64,000 bases of DNA, from assembly GCA_910588215.1 (NCBI GenBank), contig CAJUQJ010000010.1, positions 12,181 to 76,180 on the forward strand, read 5' to 3'. Positions within the stretch are counted from its first letter, which is position 1; each line of letters starts with the position of its first letter. The DNA is from an uncultured Lachnospiraceae bacterium (GTDB lineage: Bacteria; Bacillota; Clostridia; Lachnospirales; Lachnospiraceae). The notes under the pieces are model-generated. The model did not search any database. It had not been told where the DNA came from and saw only the letters and a list, made by a program, of their open reading frames with translations. Positions 34,755 to 44,037 of this stretch are shown here, piece after piece. Made by a program: the position numbers and the translations under genes.

Positions 34755-35695
34755 TGAAGGGATTAGAGCTGGCAGAAGCATATTATAAGGCATATGGACA
34801 GGAAATGCTGCAGACAGAATTTCCGCAGGCGGCCCAGCAGGCCGCTGTGGGGCTGGTGGGTTACGGGTCGGAGTGCCTGGGATTTGACGATGAAGTGTCG
34901 ATGGATCATGACTATGGTCCATCTTTTTGTGTCTGGCTGCCGAGAGAGGTATACAGACAGTACGGCGTCCGGATGCAGGCGGCTTATGAAGCGCTGCCGC
35001 AGGAATTTATGGGGTGTAAGGGACGTGTGATGCAGGAGCAGGGCAGGGGACGCGTAGGTGTTCTTTGCCTGGAGGACTTTTATCTGGGCATCTTGGGACG
35101 GGATACGGTTCCGGGAACGGATGCGGAGTGGCTGGTTTTGTCGGAAGAGAGCCTGGCGGCGGTCACCAATGGGAGAGTGTTTGAGGATCATTTGGGCAGA
35201 TTCAGTGAAGTCAGGAACGGATTGTTACAGTATTATCCGAAGAGTGTGTGGATCCGGAAGTTGGTGCAGGCGTTGGCTAAGGCGGCACAGGCGGGACAGT
35301 ACAATTATGCCCGTGCCATGAAACGCGGGGAGCGGATCGCCGCAGAGTTGTCGCTGACCGAATTTATACAGGAAAGTATGAAGATCGTCTATCTGTTGAA
35401 TCGGAAGTATGCACCTTTCTATAAATGGATGCACAGAGGGCTGCAGGAACTTGCCGTCTGCGCGGAAGTAGGTGATATGCTGAATCTGCTTTACCAGATT
35501 CCGGATCCGGCGTCCGCCTGGGAAGGCGTGAAAGCAGAAGACTATCTGTATCATCTGAATATCAATGATGGCAGAGTACTGATCATAGAAGCGGTGTGCA
35601 GTGTGATCGTACAGGAATTGAATGCGCAGGGGTTGTCAGCGCTGCAGGATAATTTTTTACAGAATCATCTGCAGACATTGCTGGAGAAGATCTGA
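34751..35695 (+). CDS. DUF4037 nucleotidyltransferase-like protein
   Basis: A 314-residue protein. The N-terminal half contains a nucleotidyltransferase-like signature, GYGSECLGFDDEVSMDHDYG, in which Gly-Ser is followed by two spaced Asp pairs. The DUF4037 helical domain follows. Either ATG at 34751 or ATG at 34754 can start it. It is translationally coupled to the TPR gene. The substrate is unknown; small-molecule or RNA adenylylation are guesses from the fold. Confidence 0.8.
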   Translation: MMKGLELAEAYYKAYGQEMLQTEFPQAAQQAAVGLVGYGSECLGFDDEVSMDHDYGPSFCVWLPREVYRQYGVRMQAAYEALPQEFMGCKGRVMQEQGRGRVGVLCLEDFYLGILGRDTVPGTDAEWLVLSEESLAAVTNGRVFEDHLGRFSEVRNGLLQYYPKSVWIRKLVQALAKAAQAGQYNYARAMKRGERIAAELSLTEFIQESMKIVYLLNRKYAPFYKWMHRGLQELAVCAEVGDMLNLLYQIPDPASAWEGVKAEDYLYHLNINDGRVLIIEAVCSVIVQELNAQGLSALQDNFLQNHLQTLLEKI

Positions 35696-35778
35696 GGGTT
35701 GAGATCATAAGCGGGCAGCTTATGGGCGAATGGGAACAGTGTCTGATAGATAGTCGGTGGACGATATAGTAAACGATA

Positions 35779-35807
35779 TTGAAACACATGTTCGGATATG
35801 GTATGAT
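35779..35807 (+). promoter_or_regulatory. Promoter of the NusG-II/Gx operon
   Basis: TTGAAA (35779-35784), 17 bp, TATGAT (35802-35807). Transcription would begin near 35814, which rules out the longer reading frame starting at 35757. Confidence 0.65.
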
Positions 35808-35852
35808 GTTTCTATGCAAAATAGGGAAATAAGACAACAGGGACAATTTACG

Positions 35853-36353
35853 ATGAAGATCCGGAAAGCGGATATTGTGTTGATCGTGGTCTGTATGCTG
35901 ACGGCAGTGCTTGTCTTTGCGGTGCTGTTAATGCATCGTCATGAAGGGAATGTAGTAAGGATTTCCAGTGACGGAGAGGTGCTGGCGGAGATTGCTTTCG
36001 AGGTAACGGGGACGCAGCGTTATTTAATATGGAGGAAAGATGGGAGTATGACGGTAGAGTCCTGTGGGGAGGATTCGCCGGTTCCCGAGCAGGAGGCTTA
36101 CAATCTGCTTTCCGTTTCGGATGGTGTGGTACGGATGGAGGCGGCTGACTGCCGGGATCAGATCTGTGTCAGGCATCGTGCTGTTTCGGCCGCAGGAGAA
36201 AGTATTATCTGTCTGCCGCATAAACTGGTGATTGAGATAATGATCGGTGCGGGCTATGAAGGCTTGGCAGACGAAGAGCGGATGGACAATGGCATTACAG
36301 CGGATGATCTGCAAGAATCAACAGATGAAGCATTGGACGGGGTGGTGGAGTGA
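35853..36353 (+). CDS. NusG domain II-containing membrane-anchored protein
   Basis: A 166-residue protein with an N-terminal membrane helix (ADIVLIVVCMLTAVLVFAVL) and an extracytoplasmic NusG_II domain, recognisable from ISSDGEVLAEIAFEV and DCRDQICVRHRAVSAAGESI through ICLPHKLVIEI. Despite the name these are not transcription factors. They usually occur, as here, directly before a Gx transporter gene. The ATG at 35853 is chosen because it lies downstream of the promoter. Confidence 0.82.
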   Translation: MKIRKADIVLIVVCMLTAVLVFAVLLMHRHEGNVVRISSDGEVLAEIAFEVTGTQRYLIWRKDGSMTVESCGEDSPVPEQEAYNLLSVSDGVVRMEAADCRDQICVRHRAVSAAGESIICLPHKLVIEIMIGAGYEGLADEERMDNGITADDLQESTDEALDGVVE

Positions 36354-36865
36354 TGAAGAAGACTGCTGAAATGGGGCTTTTTCTGGCATTGGCACTGATT
36401 TTGTCTTATGTGGAATCCTTGCTGCCCCTTTCTTTCGGGATTCCGGGTATTAAGCTGGGACTGCCTAATTTGATCGTCGTACTGTTGTTGTACCAGGGTG
36501 ATGCGAGACAGGCTGGGCTTGTCAATTTTCTACGGATCATGCTGTCAGGGTTTTTGTTCAGTAATCTCTATGGGATCCTATATGCGCTGGCGGGGGCAGT
36601 CCTCAGCTTTATGGCGATGCTTTTAGGGAAGCGGACGGGCTGGTTTTCCATAGTAGGTGTGAGTGTGCTGGGCGGTGTGCTACACAATATCGGACAGATT
36701 CTTGTGGCCATGATGGTCGTGGAAACTTTTTATGTCGGATACTATATCCCCTTTTTGATCGTTGCCGGGACGGTGACGGGGGCAGTCCTGGGGAGTGTGG
36801 CAATGGAACTGGTGCCGTATTTGAGAAAAGTTTCTTTGGCGAGAGGGAGCGATGATTCCTGTTAG
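36353..36865 (+). CDS. Gx transporter family protein (Hpre_diP_synt_I)
   Basis: A 170-residue integral membrane protein with five to six helices. It matches the family named after heptaprenyl diphosphate synthase component I but now viewed as an ECF S-component-like transporter (LPLSFGIPGIKLGLPNLIVV, NFLRIMLSGFLFSN). The start is ATG 36353 overlapping the NusG-II stop (TGATG). The pair is conserved in Clostridia, often linked to quinone or flavin functions. The substrate is unknown. Confidence 0.82.
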   Translation: MKKTAEMGLFLALALILSYVESLLPLSFGIPGIKLGLPNLIVVLLLYQGDARQAGLVNFLRIMLSGFLFSNLYGILYALAGAVLSFMAMLLGKRTGWFSIVGVSVLGGVLHNIGQILVAMMVVETFYVGYYIPFLIVAGTVTGAVLGSVAMELVPYLRKVSLARGSDDSC

Positions 36866-36986
36866 GAGAGAGGCGATAGGAAGGAAATTGCCCGGGATTT
36901 GTTAAATGCCAGATTTAAGATAGCGAAGCGAGAATACGTAAGTTGACATAAAGCAGGAATTGCCGGGATAAAATCAGGGAGAGTTT

Positions 36987-37607
36987 ATGTACGCATATTT
37001 AAAGGGAACACTGGAAGAGATCACAGAGGATGCGATAGTGGTGGAAGTGGGTAACATTGGATATAATATCCGAGTGTCTACCACGGCGGTAGATTTGTTG
37101 CCGGGAATTGGCAGTGAGGTTAAGATTTATACATATACGATGGTGCGGGAAGATGCTTTTATGCTGTATGGTTTTCTGAGCAGGGACGATCTGGAGATCT
37201 TCAAGAAGCTGATCACAGTTAACGGTATCGGGCCCAAAGGCGGGCTGGCCATTCTTTCCGTTATGAACGCGGATGCCCTGCGGTTTGCGATCATGGCAGG
37301 GGATGCGAAATCCATCGCCAAAGCGCCGGGCGTGGGGAACAAGACGGCGGAGCGGGTGATCCTGGATCTGCGGGATAAGATCTCACTGGAAGATACCCTG
37401 CTGGGACTTGGTGAGCCGACTGTTACATCAGGTGGGGCGGCAGTAGGGGCCGGCACGGATAATGTGATGAAACGGGAGGCCATTGAAGCGCTGGTAGCCT
37501 TGGGATATTCGGCATCTGATGCTACGAATGCCGTGAAGAAGGTTGAAGTGGATGAAACAAGTACGGTAGAGGGAATCTTGAAATCGGCGTTGAAATTTAT
37601 GTTTTGA
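36987..37607 (+). CDS. ruvA: Holliday junction branch migration protein RuvA
   Basis: A 206-residue protein of standard RuvA layout: OB-fold domain I (MYAYLKGTLEEITEDAIVVE), two helix-hairpin-helix motifs (LITVNGIGPKGGLAIL and AKAPGVGNKTAERVILDL), and a C-terminal domain III that binds RuvB (EAIEALVALGYSASDA). ruvB follows, as in most bacteria. Confidence 0.95.
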   Translation: MYAYLKGTLEEITEDAIVVEVGNIGYNIRVSTTAVDLLPGIGSEVKIYTYTMVREDAFMLYGFLSRDDLEIFKKLITVNGIGPKGGLAILSVMNADALRFAIMAGDAKSIAKAPGVGNKTAERVILDLRDKISLEDTLLGLGEPTVTSGGAAVGAGTDNVMKREAIEALVALGYSASDATNAVKKVEVDETSTVEGILKSALKFMF

Positions 37608-37637
37608 AAGTGGCTGCTTGCAGCGGGGCTTTGATTT
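37608..37637 (+). repeat. Dispersed repeat copy 1
   Basis: The segment GTGGCTGCTTGCAGCGGGG plus CTTTGATTT occurs here between ruvA and ruvB and again at 47799-47829 with one inserted T. A related core lies at 56727-56754. Confidence 0.7.
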
Positions 37638-37717
37638 AATGAATATTACAGCACAGTATGTCTGCAAACGCAGGCTGAACCGCTACGACAAGACATAGAA
37701 TTAAGGAAACAATAAAG

Positions 37718-38707
37718 ATGAGCAACAGAATGATCGAAACAAATCTGATAGAAGAGGATGTAAAGATTGAAGGTTCTTTGCGACCTCAGAATCTGGATGA
37801 CTATATAGGTCAATCGAAGGTAAAGGATAATCTGAAAATTTATATCGAGGCGGCGAAGCGGCGGCATGATGCCCTGGATCATGTTCTCTTCTACGGACCG
37901 CCGGGATTGGGCAAGACAACGTTGGCGGGTATCATCGCTAATGAGATGGGCGTTCATATGAAAGTGACCAGTGGCCCGGCCATTGAGAAGCCGGGAGAGA
38001 TGGCAGCGATCTTAAACAATCTGCAGGAGGGCGATCTGCTGTTCGTAGATGAGATCCATAGGTTGAACAGACAGGTGGAGGAGGTACTGTACCCGGCGAT
38101 GGAAGACTATGCCATCGATATTATGATCGGGAAAGGCGCTTCGGCACGTTCTATCCGGCTGGATCTGCCACATTTTACGTTGGTAGGGGCAACTACAAGG
38201 GCCGGGCTTTTGACAGCGCCGCTGCGGGACCGTTTCGGAGTCATACATCGACTTGAATTTTATGAGGTGGAGGAACTGAAGGTGATCATTCAGCATTCGG
38301 CACGGATCCTGGATGTGGAGATTGAAGAGAAAGGGGCGCTGGAACTGGCCAAAAGAAGCCGTGGTACGCCGAGATTGGCCAACCGTATCTTAAAACGGGT
38401 ACGGGATTTCGCCCAGGTGAAGTATGACGGTGTCATAACCCAGGAGGTGGCGACTATTGCCCTGGACCTGATGGATGTGGACAAGATGGGGTTGGACCAT
38501 GTGGACAGGAGTATCCTGTGTACCATGATCGATAAATTTAAGGGCGGTCCTGTGGGACTGGATACTTTGGCGGCGGCGATCGGAGAGGATGCAGGAACGA
38601 TAGAGGATGTTTATGAGCCATATCTGATCAAGAACGGATTTATCAACAGGACACCGCGGGGGCGGGTTGTTACAGACCTTGCATATCATCATCTTGGGTT
38701 GCAGTAA
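37718..38707 (+). CDS. ruvB: Holliday junction DNA helicase RuvB
   Basis: A 329-residue AAA+ ATPase. Walker A is GPPGLGKTTLAG, Walker B LFVDEIHRLN, sensor I LVGATTRAG, arginine finger context PLRDRFG, and the C-terminal winged helix ends RTPRGRVVTDLAYHHLG. AAGGAAAC precedes ATG 37718. A 110-bp spacer containing a dispersed repeat separates it from ruvA. Confidence 0.95.
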   Translation: MSNRMIETNLIEEDVKIEGSLRPQNLDDYIGQSKVKDNLKIYIEAAKRRHDALDHVLFYGPPGLGKTTLAGIIANEMGVHMKVTSGPAIEKPGEMAAILNNLQEGDLLFVDEIHRLNRQVEEVLYPAMEDYAIDIMIGKGASARSIRLDLPHFTLVGATTRAGLLTAPLRDRFGVIHRLEFYEVEELKVIIQHSARILDVEIEEKGALELAKRSRGTPRLANRILKRVRDFAQVKYDGVITQEVATIALDLMDVDKMGLDHVDRSILCTMIDKFKGGPVGLDTLAAAIGEDAGTIEDVYEPYLIKNGFINRTPRGRVVTDLAYHHLGLQ

Positions 38708-38733
38708 GTGGTGTGGAAGTTTCTAAAGCAAAA

Positions 38734-38776
38734 CCGGAAAGAATCAATAAACGTAAAGATTCTTTCCGGTCTTTTA
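38734..38776. terminator. Bidirectional terminator between ruvB and the convergent gene
   Basis: CCGGAAAGAATC (38734-38745) pairs perfectly with GATTCTTTCCGG (38758-38769). TCTTTT follows on the plus strand, and TTTT follows on the minus strand. Confidence 0.9.
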
Positions 38777-38779
38777 GTT

Positions 38780-39649
38780 TTATGCCATCACATCGACATT
38801 TGCACCTTCCACCGGGACAGGAGCATCCACGGCATCCACCGGGACCTCCATACCGTTCAGTTCAAGGGATACGCCGGTTATGTTGCCGTAAGAATCCGAA
38901 GAAGTGCTGGTACTGCCGGAGCTTCCTTCTTCTTTTTCTCTGGACAGTTTATCGAAGTAGGCTTTCAGGTATTCCAGATCGGCTTCCATAATGTCGCGCA
39001 TTTCCTCGGCGCGGTGTCTCTTTTTAAGTGCTTCCAGATCCTTGGGAGACATTTCCTCATTGAATCCCTGCATGAATTCGTCCATGAAATCCTGAGAATT
39101 CATGGCTTCTTCCATTTCTTCCTCAATCTTGCGCATTTCCTCCTGGATCTGCTTCATGAGACGCTCCATTTCTTCCTGACTCATGCCGGAAGTATCAATC
39201 TGATCAAACCCTTCGGATTTCTCTTCCAATTCCTGCATTTCTTCTTGGGCTGTCAGTTTGCCACCCGTCTTTTCGTAGAATTCTTCTTCCTGCAGATGTT
39301 TCATTTTCTTTTTGGCTACCCGCGCGATTCTTTCAGCATGTTTGAGTGCGTTGTGTATCTCAGTGTAGTTGTAATCGCCGCTGGCCAATTTGAGACGCAG
39401 ATCCACAATTTGAAACTTTGTCTTCGTCGTGAGCTGCTTGGCATTCATGGAAGATTTGGAGCGCATGATCTGATTGGACAGTCTCTTGAAACTGTAATTG
39501 AGCCGCTTCGGTTTCTTTTTTGCTTTTGCATGATGAATCGTGAGTGTGCCGGCGGAAGAACCGTCCTTATTTTTTAATTCAATTTTTGTTACATTAGAAT
39601 TTCTGACGCGGCTTACAGAACCGATGCAAAGACCACTGCCCATACCCAT
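38780..39649 (-). CDS. Unrecognised coiled-coil protein
   Basis: About 289 residues from the ATG at 39649. The frame stays open to a GTG at 39748, so the start is uncertain; AGG eight bases before 39649 favours it. The N-terminal third is basic (AKAKKKPKRLNYSFKRLSNQ). The middle is a long Glu/Met/Lys coiled coil (MSQEEMERLMKQIQEEMRKI, EEEMEEAMNSQDF). The C-terminus is Ser/Gly-rich and hydrophobic. No signal peptide and no known domain. It resembles uncharacterised proteins found widely in Lachnospiraceae, by general appearance only. Confidence 0.65.
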   Translation of the reverse strand: MGMGSGLCIGSVSRVRNSNVTKIELKNKDGSSAGTLTIHHAKAKKKPKRLNYSFKRLSNQIMRSKSSMNAKQLTTKTKFQIVDLRLKLASGDYNYTEIHNALKHAERIARVAKKKMKHLQEEEFYEKTGGKLTAQEEMQELEEKSEGFDQIDTSGMSQEEMERLMKQIQEEMRKIEEEMEEAMNSQDFMDEFMQGFNEEMSPKDLEALKKRHRAEEMRDIMEADLEYLKAYFDKLSREKEEGSSGSTSTSSDSYGNITGVSLELNGMEVPVDAVDAPVPVEGANVDVMA

Positions 39650-40073
39650 AACCGATACCTGTCCCTTTCCCTTAGATGAATCTGTTCTCGTGCACATAGG
39701 GCCTATTATTGGCCGTGCCGGCACGGATGGATACCCGGCGGCTGTCACGAAACGTTTGCTAATAACAAGATAGCAGAATTCGGGTCTATATTTAGCTGTT
39801 CAAGGGGAAAAGGATAAATAATTTCCGAAAAAACCTTATAGAGTGTCCGATCCTTGAACATAAATGGAAAATCCGTTTCCTGTTTCTATAAGTAGTACAA
39901 AATATATATGTATTTGCTTATTTAAATTATCGGCAGAGCGGGGGAATTTCTTAAGCCATCTGTGCGCATATGGTTTTTATTTTATAGGAAAGGCTCGGGT
40001 GACATGATCTTGTTTCGCCGCAGTGTGGTCATTGCTTCTGTCATGTGGGGAATTCGTAGTAATCTCCTATATG

Positions 40074-40100
40074 AAAAAAAGAACCCGACGCATCAGGTTC
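40074..40100 (-). terminator. Terminator of the Abi gene
   Basis: On the minus strand GAACCTGA-TGCG-TCGGGTTC (40100-40081) is followed by an uninterrupted run of T (40080-40074). The rest of 39750-40178 is AT-rich; a weak hairpin on the minus strand at 40109-40129 lies between the Abi stop and the terminator. Confidence 0.88.
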
Positions 40101-40178
40101 TCTCAAAGTGTTGTCCGAAGACGACCACCGCAATTCATATTTATAATATAGCATAGTGAAATAAAATATGCAAGGTGA

Positions 40179-41150
40179 TTACGAATTATTGATAAAATTT
40201 TGCAGCTGCTTTAAGTGTGCGCGCTGCTGGGTCCCTAAGATCTGGTGGCATATACTTGATGACATATGTACTCTCAAGGTGTCGGTGCAGTCGGTAAAGG
40301 ACATGATAAACTGTTTGCAGGACGTCTTTGTCTCTCCCATTTTCCGCAGGATATACGTAATGAGTATGATGTAGGCGTCAATATATTTAAAATCGAGATT
40401 GCATAGGCCGACCTCCGATTCCAACAGGGAGATGAGACGTTGGTTAACTTTCCCGGTCTGGAACCTGGTATCAAATATCGTGTTGTTGTGTGCTATGGCA
40501 TTCCTTAAATCCTTGATCGTGTAGATGATATACTCCGTAAGTTTACCGTCGGCATCCAGATTGCCGGGAAGATGCAGGATTTTGGATGTATGCAGCTTGA
40601 CATTGACATTGGCACAGGAGAAGAATGCGCCAAATTCTCCCAATGTCAGAGACTCAAAAACGGCCCAGATGGGAATTGACTGATCGGCGTCAAAAAAGTG
40701 ATTGACGGATTGCTTTTTGTTCGTGTAGTCTCGAAGAAGCGCGCTGTTTATCTTTCCTTTTAAGATCATACGTTTTGCATACTGCTTATGATAGGAATCA
40801 CTTCCTGGTGTATAGGAGCGATAATCGGTAACGGACCGGTTGAAAACGACATCCAGATTCTCAGAACCGCTGTCTTTTAAGACGGATTCGATCACATAGC
40901 TTTTCAGCGCGTTCTCAATAAACATTACCTTGGGATAGAGGATGGTCTTAAGCTGCAGATCGAATTTATTGAGGGCAATGACTTCGTCCAAAGTAGAAAA
41001 GAAAATTCTGTGGTTCGGATTTCTGATGAAACGATAGCCTTTAAATCCGTGGTAATAGCCGAGGTTCCGCAGGGACTGCGCCTGATTGCTTTTGACGGTT
41101 ATAGAATGATGGTTTCTTAAATATTTCATCAGCTGGTTTATGGTCAGCAC
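40179..41150 (-). CDS. Abi_2 family (AbiD/AbiF-like) HEPN protein
   Basis: A 323-residue protein. The N-terminus (LTINQLMKYLRNHHSITV) and the C-terminal HEPN ribonuclease-type motif R-N-x-x-x-H in KDLRNAIAHNNTIFD match the Abi_2 family of abortive-infection proteins. The start is taken as GTG 41150, because the GGAGG that would lie inside a longer frame sits eight bases upstream of it. An extended -10 (TGCTATAAT on the minus strand, 41184-41192) lies upstream. It has its own promoter and terminator and no obvious protein antitoxin. Anti-phage RNase activity is inferred from family. Confidence 0.85.
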   Translation of the reverse strand: MLTINQLMKYLRNHHSITVKSNQAQSLRNLGYYHGFKGYRFIRNPNHRIFFSTLDEVIALNKFDLQLKTILYPKVMFIENALKSYVIESVLKDSGSENLDVVFNRSVTDYRSYTPGSDSYHKQYAKRMILKGKINSALLRDYTNKKQSVNHFFDADQSIPIWAVFESLTLGEFGAFFSCANVNVKLHTSKILHLPGNLDADGKLTEYIIYTIKDLRNAIAHNNTIFDTRFQTGKVNQRLISLLESEVGLCNLDFKYIDAYIILITYILRKMGETKTSCKQFIMSFTDCTDTLRVHMSSSICHQILGTQQRAHLKQLQNFINNS

Positions 41151-41269
41151 GAAAGTATCCTCCAAATACTACAAGATGATTTTATTATAGCATACAAAAG
41201 TAGTCCGATGAAGACAGAATCGGTAAAAAATGCCGATTTTTATAATACCTGTTAAATAAATTTGAAACA

Positions 41270-41278
41270 TGCTATAAT
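41270..41278 (+). promoter_or_regulatory. Extended -10 promoter of the GH31 gene
   Basis: TGCTATAAT, an extended -10 element, lies about 100 bp upstream of the GH31 start. There is no clear -35 box. A divergent extended -10 for the Abi gene lies 80 bp away. Confidence 0.55.
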
Positions 41279-41376
41279 CGTAACAATTAAGATGATGAAA
41301 AGCCGACGGCAGGTTGAAGGTTTGGGACTTGCCGGTATGGCGACCTAATGCCGGGCAGGGGATGAAGGAGGAAGAG

Positions 41377-43728
41377 ATGGCAAAAAAGGTAGAAGTAAGT
41401 TACAACCCGCAGCTGGGCTATCTGGCGACGGTCTTCAAACATGATTTTGATTTTCTGACGGGAGTCAGGAGCTATGAGGTGCGAGACTGCGGCGTGACTT
41501 TTGAGGCAGAGACTTACCATAAGAACAGGGCGGTGGTGACGATCGATCTGGTGGGGGCAAATGCGGTCAGATTCCAGATGTTTCCTTATGGGAATACAGA
41601 GTGTTTCCGTAATGAGGTGTTTTCCCTTGCCGGGCAGGAGCCGGTTACAGTCTCGGAGACGGAGGAATTTATCTGTATTGGCGGCCATCGCCTGGAGGTG
41701 CGGGTGAGAAAGCACCCCTGGGAGGTCAGCTATTACTATGAAGACCGGTTGGTCACTAAAGAGCAGGTTCGGGATTCCAACGTGGACAATATGTGTAAGA
41801 ACCTGCCCATCGGCTTTACGCTGGATGAGAATAAGCAGATACGGAAGGTACATGAGACGATGTATCTGTATGCCGATGAGAGCTTCTATGGTTTCGGGGA
41901 GAAGTTCACGGATTTCAATAAGAGAGGACAGACGATCAACTGCTGGCAGACCGATGCGCTCAGCACCAACACCGAGCAGTCTTACAAGAATCATCCTTTC
42001 TTTGTGAGCAGCCGGGGATATGCCGTATTGTTGAACAGTTTCACCAGATCCCGTTTTGATATGGGAACGATCTCCGGCGTAGCCTACAATATGGAAGTGG
42101 AAGACAAGTATCTGGACTATACGATCCTGTTCGATAAGGATCTAAAGGCATTGCTGCGGGATTATACCGGCATGACGGGAGCGGTGCCGATGATCCCCAA
42201 GTGGGCTTTCGGACTCTGGATGTCAAAGTGTTCTTATCAGACACAGGAAGAAATCTACGAGGTGGTGCGCACGGCCGAGGAGCATAAGATCAAGATCGAT
42301 GTGATCCATATTGACGGTTGGCAGAGAAAGCCGGACGCCGGCGCCTGGGAGTGGGATCTGGAGCGGTTTCCCGATCCTGCCGGCATGATCCGTTATCTGA
42401 AAGAACATCATATTCATCTGAGCCTCTGGATCTATCCCTACATTGACGAGCACTCGGCATTTTTCGAGATGGCCCGGGAAAAGGGGTATCTGGTAAAGGA
42501 CGGCGAGGGACAGCCGGTCAGATTCTATGCAACGGCCCTGAGCGAGTCCAGAGTGGGCTGTTTTGACTTCACAAATCCGGCGTTTCTTACGTGGTACAGA
42601 GAACGGGTGAAGGCCGTGATCGAACTGGGCGTGGGTGTGATCAAGACGGATTTTTCGGAGGCGGTTCCGGCGTATGCAGTCTATCATGACGGTTCCAATG
42701 GGGTACAGGGTCATAACAAACTTACCTTTTTGTATGCAAAAACGATCTACGATATCATGAAAGAAGTCAAAGAAGAGAGCGGAGAGTGCCCGATGTTGTG
42801 GGGACGCAGCGGTTATGCAGGCTCTCATATGATACCGGCGGCCTGGGCCGGGGATTCTTCCACCCATCTGAACAACCATGCCTCCATCTTAAGAGGCGGG
42901 TTGAGCATTGCCATGAGCGGGGTGCCGTTCTGGGGCTTCGATATGGGCGGCTTCTACAATACTGACCATGACGGCTATGAGTGTCCGCCGGAGACGGAGG
43001 AATATGTGCGGAGCTGTCAGTTCGGGTTGTTTGGTCCTCTGAGCAGATGCCATGGGAAGACACCGAGGGAGCCGTGGAACTTCGGCATGGAAGCGGAGGC
43101 GGTTTTCAGGACATGTAATGATGTCAGGCACCGTCTGCTGCCGTATCTGTATACCGCAGCCTATAAGGCACATACGGATTCCGTGCCGATGCTGCGGCCG
43201 CTCTTGATGGAATACCCACAAGACCGGAATGTGAGGAACCTTGACTTGCAGTATTTCCTGGGAGACAGTCTGCTTGTGGCGCCGGTGTTCGATCAGGACG
43301 AATTTGCCATGTATCTGCCGGAAGGACGTTGGGTGAATTTCCATACCCATGCGATGACAGAGAAAGGAGGATGGATCCGGCCGGAAATCCATCAGGAGCA
43401 TATTCCTGTATATATCCGGGAGGATGCGGTCATCCCGATGCTGGCCCGGGTGCCGGAGGACAGCGAGGCGCCTTACGGTGAGATGGAGCTGGTGGTACAT
43501 CTTTCCTCAAAGATAGAGGAGAAGATCTATGACGTTGACCGGGCATATCATTTTATAGCCGGGTACGCGGAAGATGGTACGGTTATGATCGATACCGATC
43601 TTCCTGCCGGGCGGATCTTATTATGTATGGCTTGCAGACCGGCGGCAGTGACTGTCAACGGCAGAGCGGCGAAAGCAGTGGAAGAAGACGGTGCCGTATA
43701 TAAGGTCATGTGTAATGAAGCGATGTGA
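41377..43728 (+). CDS. GH31 alpha-glucosidase/alpha-xylosidase family protein
   Basis: A 783-residue retaining glycosidase of family GH31. The nucleophile is Asp425 in GVIKTDFSEAVP. The acid/base is Asp493 in AWAGDSSTHL, downstream of MLWGRSGYAGSHMIP. The substrate-site motif KCSYQTQEEIYEV and HIDGWQRKPDAG resembles YicI-type enzymes. No signal peptide, so it acts in the cytoplasm on imported oligosaccharides. AAGGAGGAAGAG fixes the ATG at 41377. Alpha-xylosidase and alpha-glucosidase cannot be separated from sequence alone. Confidence 0.9.
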   Translation: MAKKVEVSYNPQLGYLATVFKHDFDFLTGVRSYEVRDCGVTFEAETYHKNRAVVTIDLVGANAVRFQMFPYGNTECFRNEVFSLAGQEPVTVSETEEFICIGGHRLEVRVRKHPWEVSYYYEDRLVTKEQVRDSNVDNMCKNLPIGFTLDENKQIRKVHETMYLYADESFYGFGEKFTDFNKRGQTINCWQTDALSTNTEQSYKNHPFFVSSRGYAVLLNSFTRSRFDMGTISGVAYNMEVEDKYLDYTILFDKDLKALLRDYTGMTGAVPMIPKWAFGLWMSKCSYQTQEEIYEVVRTAEEHKIKIDVIHIDGWQRKPDAGAWEWDLERFPDPAGMIRYLKEHHIHLSLWIYPYIDEHSAFFEMAREKGYLVKDGEGQPVRFYATALSESRVGCFDFTNPAFLTWYRERVKAVIELGVGVIKTDFSEAVPAYAVYHDGSNGVQGHNKLTFLYAKTIYDIMKEVKEESGECPMLWGRSGYAGSHMIPAAWAGDSSTHLNNHASILRGGLSIAMSGVPFWGFDMGGFYNTDHDGYECPPETEEYVRSCQFGLFGPLSRCHGKTPREPWNFGMEAEAVFRTCNDVRHRLLPYLYTAAYKAHTDSVPMLRPLLMEYPQDRNVRNLDLQYFLGDSLLVAPVFDQDEFAMYLPEGRWVNFHTHAMTEKGGWIRPEIHQEHIPVYIREDAVIPMLARVPEDSEAPYGEMELVVHLSSKIEEKIYDVDRAYHFIAGYAEDGTVMIDTDLPAGRILLCMACRPAAVTVNGRAAKAVEEDGAVYKVMCNEAM

Positions 43729-43777
43729 AAAACAGTACACTTTGCACAAAAAACCAGCAAAAAACAATAAAATCCGG

Positions 43778-43806
43778 TTGTAATATGTCACTATCTCGGA
43801 TATAAT
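43778..43806 (+). promoter_or_regulatory. Promoter of the 6S RNA
   Basis: TTGTAA (43778-43783), 17 bp, TATAAT (43801-43806). Confidence 0.75.
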
Positions 43807-43812
43807 AGAAAT

Positions 43813-44037
43813 AACCTGAAATGTGCGAGAAAGTCTTGTTATTTTGAACCTACAGATACTTTAAACGGGATTCTTATATTGCCATATAGATGTCAGGCCT
43901 CCGGCTTTAGGCCTTATGCAGTGGAAGACAGAAGTATGGTTGCGGTTACCCACCTAGCTTTGCTAGGAGTCAAAATACAAGATTCGGCATTTCGGGTCAT
44001 ACAGAAGAAAAAGCAGTCGCATCATGCGGCTGCTTTT
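43813..44037 (+). ncRNA. ssrS: Probable 6S RNA
   Basis: A transcript of about 225 nt is framed by a strong sigma-A promoter and an intrinsic terminator (AAAGCAGTCGC with GCGGCTGCTTT, 44010-44036). Its two ends pair over a long, interrupted stem: ACCTGAAATG near 43814-43823 with CATTTCGGGT near 43989-43998, and TCTTG plus TATTTTGA with TCAAAATA plus CAAGA further in. This encloses a large central region with a small 3' hairpin (CCTAGC-TTT-GCTAGG), the layout of Firmicutes 6S RNA, which binds sigma-A RNA polymerase. No reading frame here has a ribosome site. The assignment rests on structure read by eye. Confidence 0.7.
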
